Shown piece after piece: positions 5,199 to 5,211 of a stretch of 5,211 nt of DNA. Source of the stretch: Bacillota bacterium (GTDB lineage: Bacteria; Bacillota; Clostridia; Oscillospirales; Oscillospiraceae); contig JAKOSQ010000147.1 of the NCBI GenBank assembly GCA_029777215.1, positions 1 to 5,211 on the forward strand. The letters are read 5' to 3'. Under the pieces are notes generated by a model. That model made no database searches, was not told the origin of the DNA, and saw only the letters and a list, made by a program, of their open reading frames with translations. The position numbers and the translations under genes are program-made. The first letter of the stretch is position 1. Each line of letters starts with the position of its first letter.

Positions 5199-5211
5199 TC
5201 GGCGCGGCCGC

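Overview
The window carries one complete glycerol 3-phosphate (G3P) utilisation locus, with all genes on the minus strand, so it reads right to left. The DNA is GC-rich (clearly above 60% by eye) and coding G/C bias is strong. The promoters and AGGAGG-type ribosome binding sites are low-GC-style, and there is a terminator-containing leader. The best guess for the host is a high-GC anaerobic Bacillota/Clostridia, for example an Oscillospiraceae-like gut organism. This is an inference from gene content and signals, not a proven assignment.

Right end (5019-5211): a good sigma-A-type promoter (TTGCAC-17-TAAAAT with an extended -10 TG) has a cre-like catabolite-repression box overlapping its -35. 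A predicted leader of about 136 nt follows. It contains an 87-nt set of three nested inverted repeats with two U-tracts, which looks like a transcription attenuator. GlpP, the G3P-responsive antiterminator of Bacillota, is the obvious candidate regulator, but it is not encoded in the window.

Operon 1 (1918-5018) holds three tightly linked genes: a GlpA-like FAD-dependent G3P dehydrogenase with a C-terminal BFD-like iron-sulfur module, a two-dinucleotide-site flavoprotein oxidoreductase, and a small Cys-rich DUF1667-type protein. Together they look like the modular GlpA-flavoprotein-DUF1667 dehydrogenase found in many anaerobes in place of the classical GlpABC. The GlpA-like protein has Arg437 where the family normally has the third cluster-ligand cysteine.

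Middle gap (1675-1917): a palindrome-rich mosaic of about eight small GC-rich hairpins starts inside the last codons of the DUF1667 gene. One hairpin with a U5 tract is probably the operon 1 terminator. A separate promoter (TTGCAA-17-TACAAT) then drives glpK.

Operon 2 (175-1674): glpK, glycerol kinase, full length. It lacks both the phosphorylatable histidine of PTS-regulated Bacillota kinases and the fructose-1,6-bisphosphate motif of the E. coli enzyme. Three stacked hairpins (16-165), at least two with A/T flanks suiting bidirectional termination, close the locus.

Working together: GlpK phosphorylates glycerol to G3P, and the three-protein dehydrogenase oxidises G3P to dihydroxyacetone phosphate for glycolysis. 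No glycerol facilitator (GlpF), GlpC membrane anchor or GlpP lies within the window.
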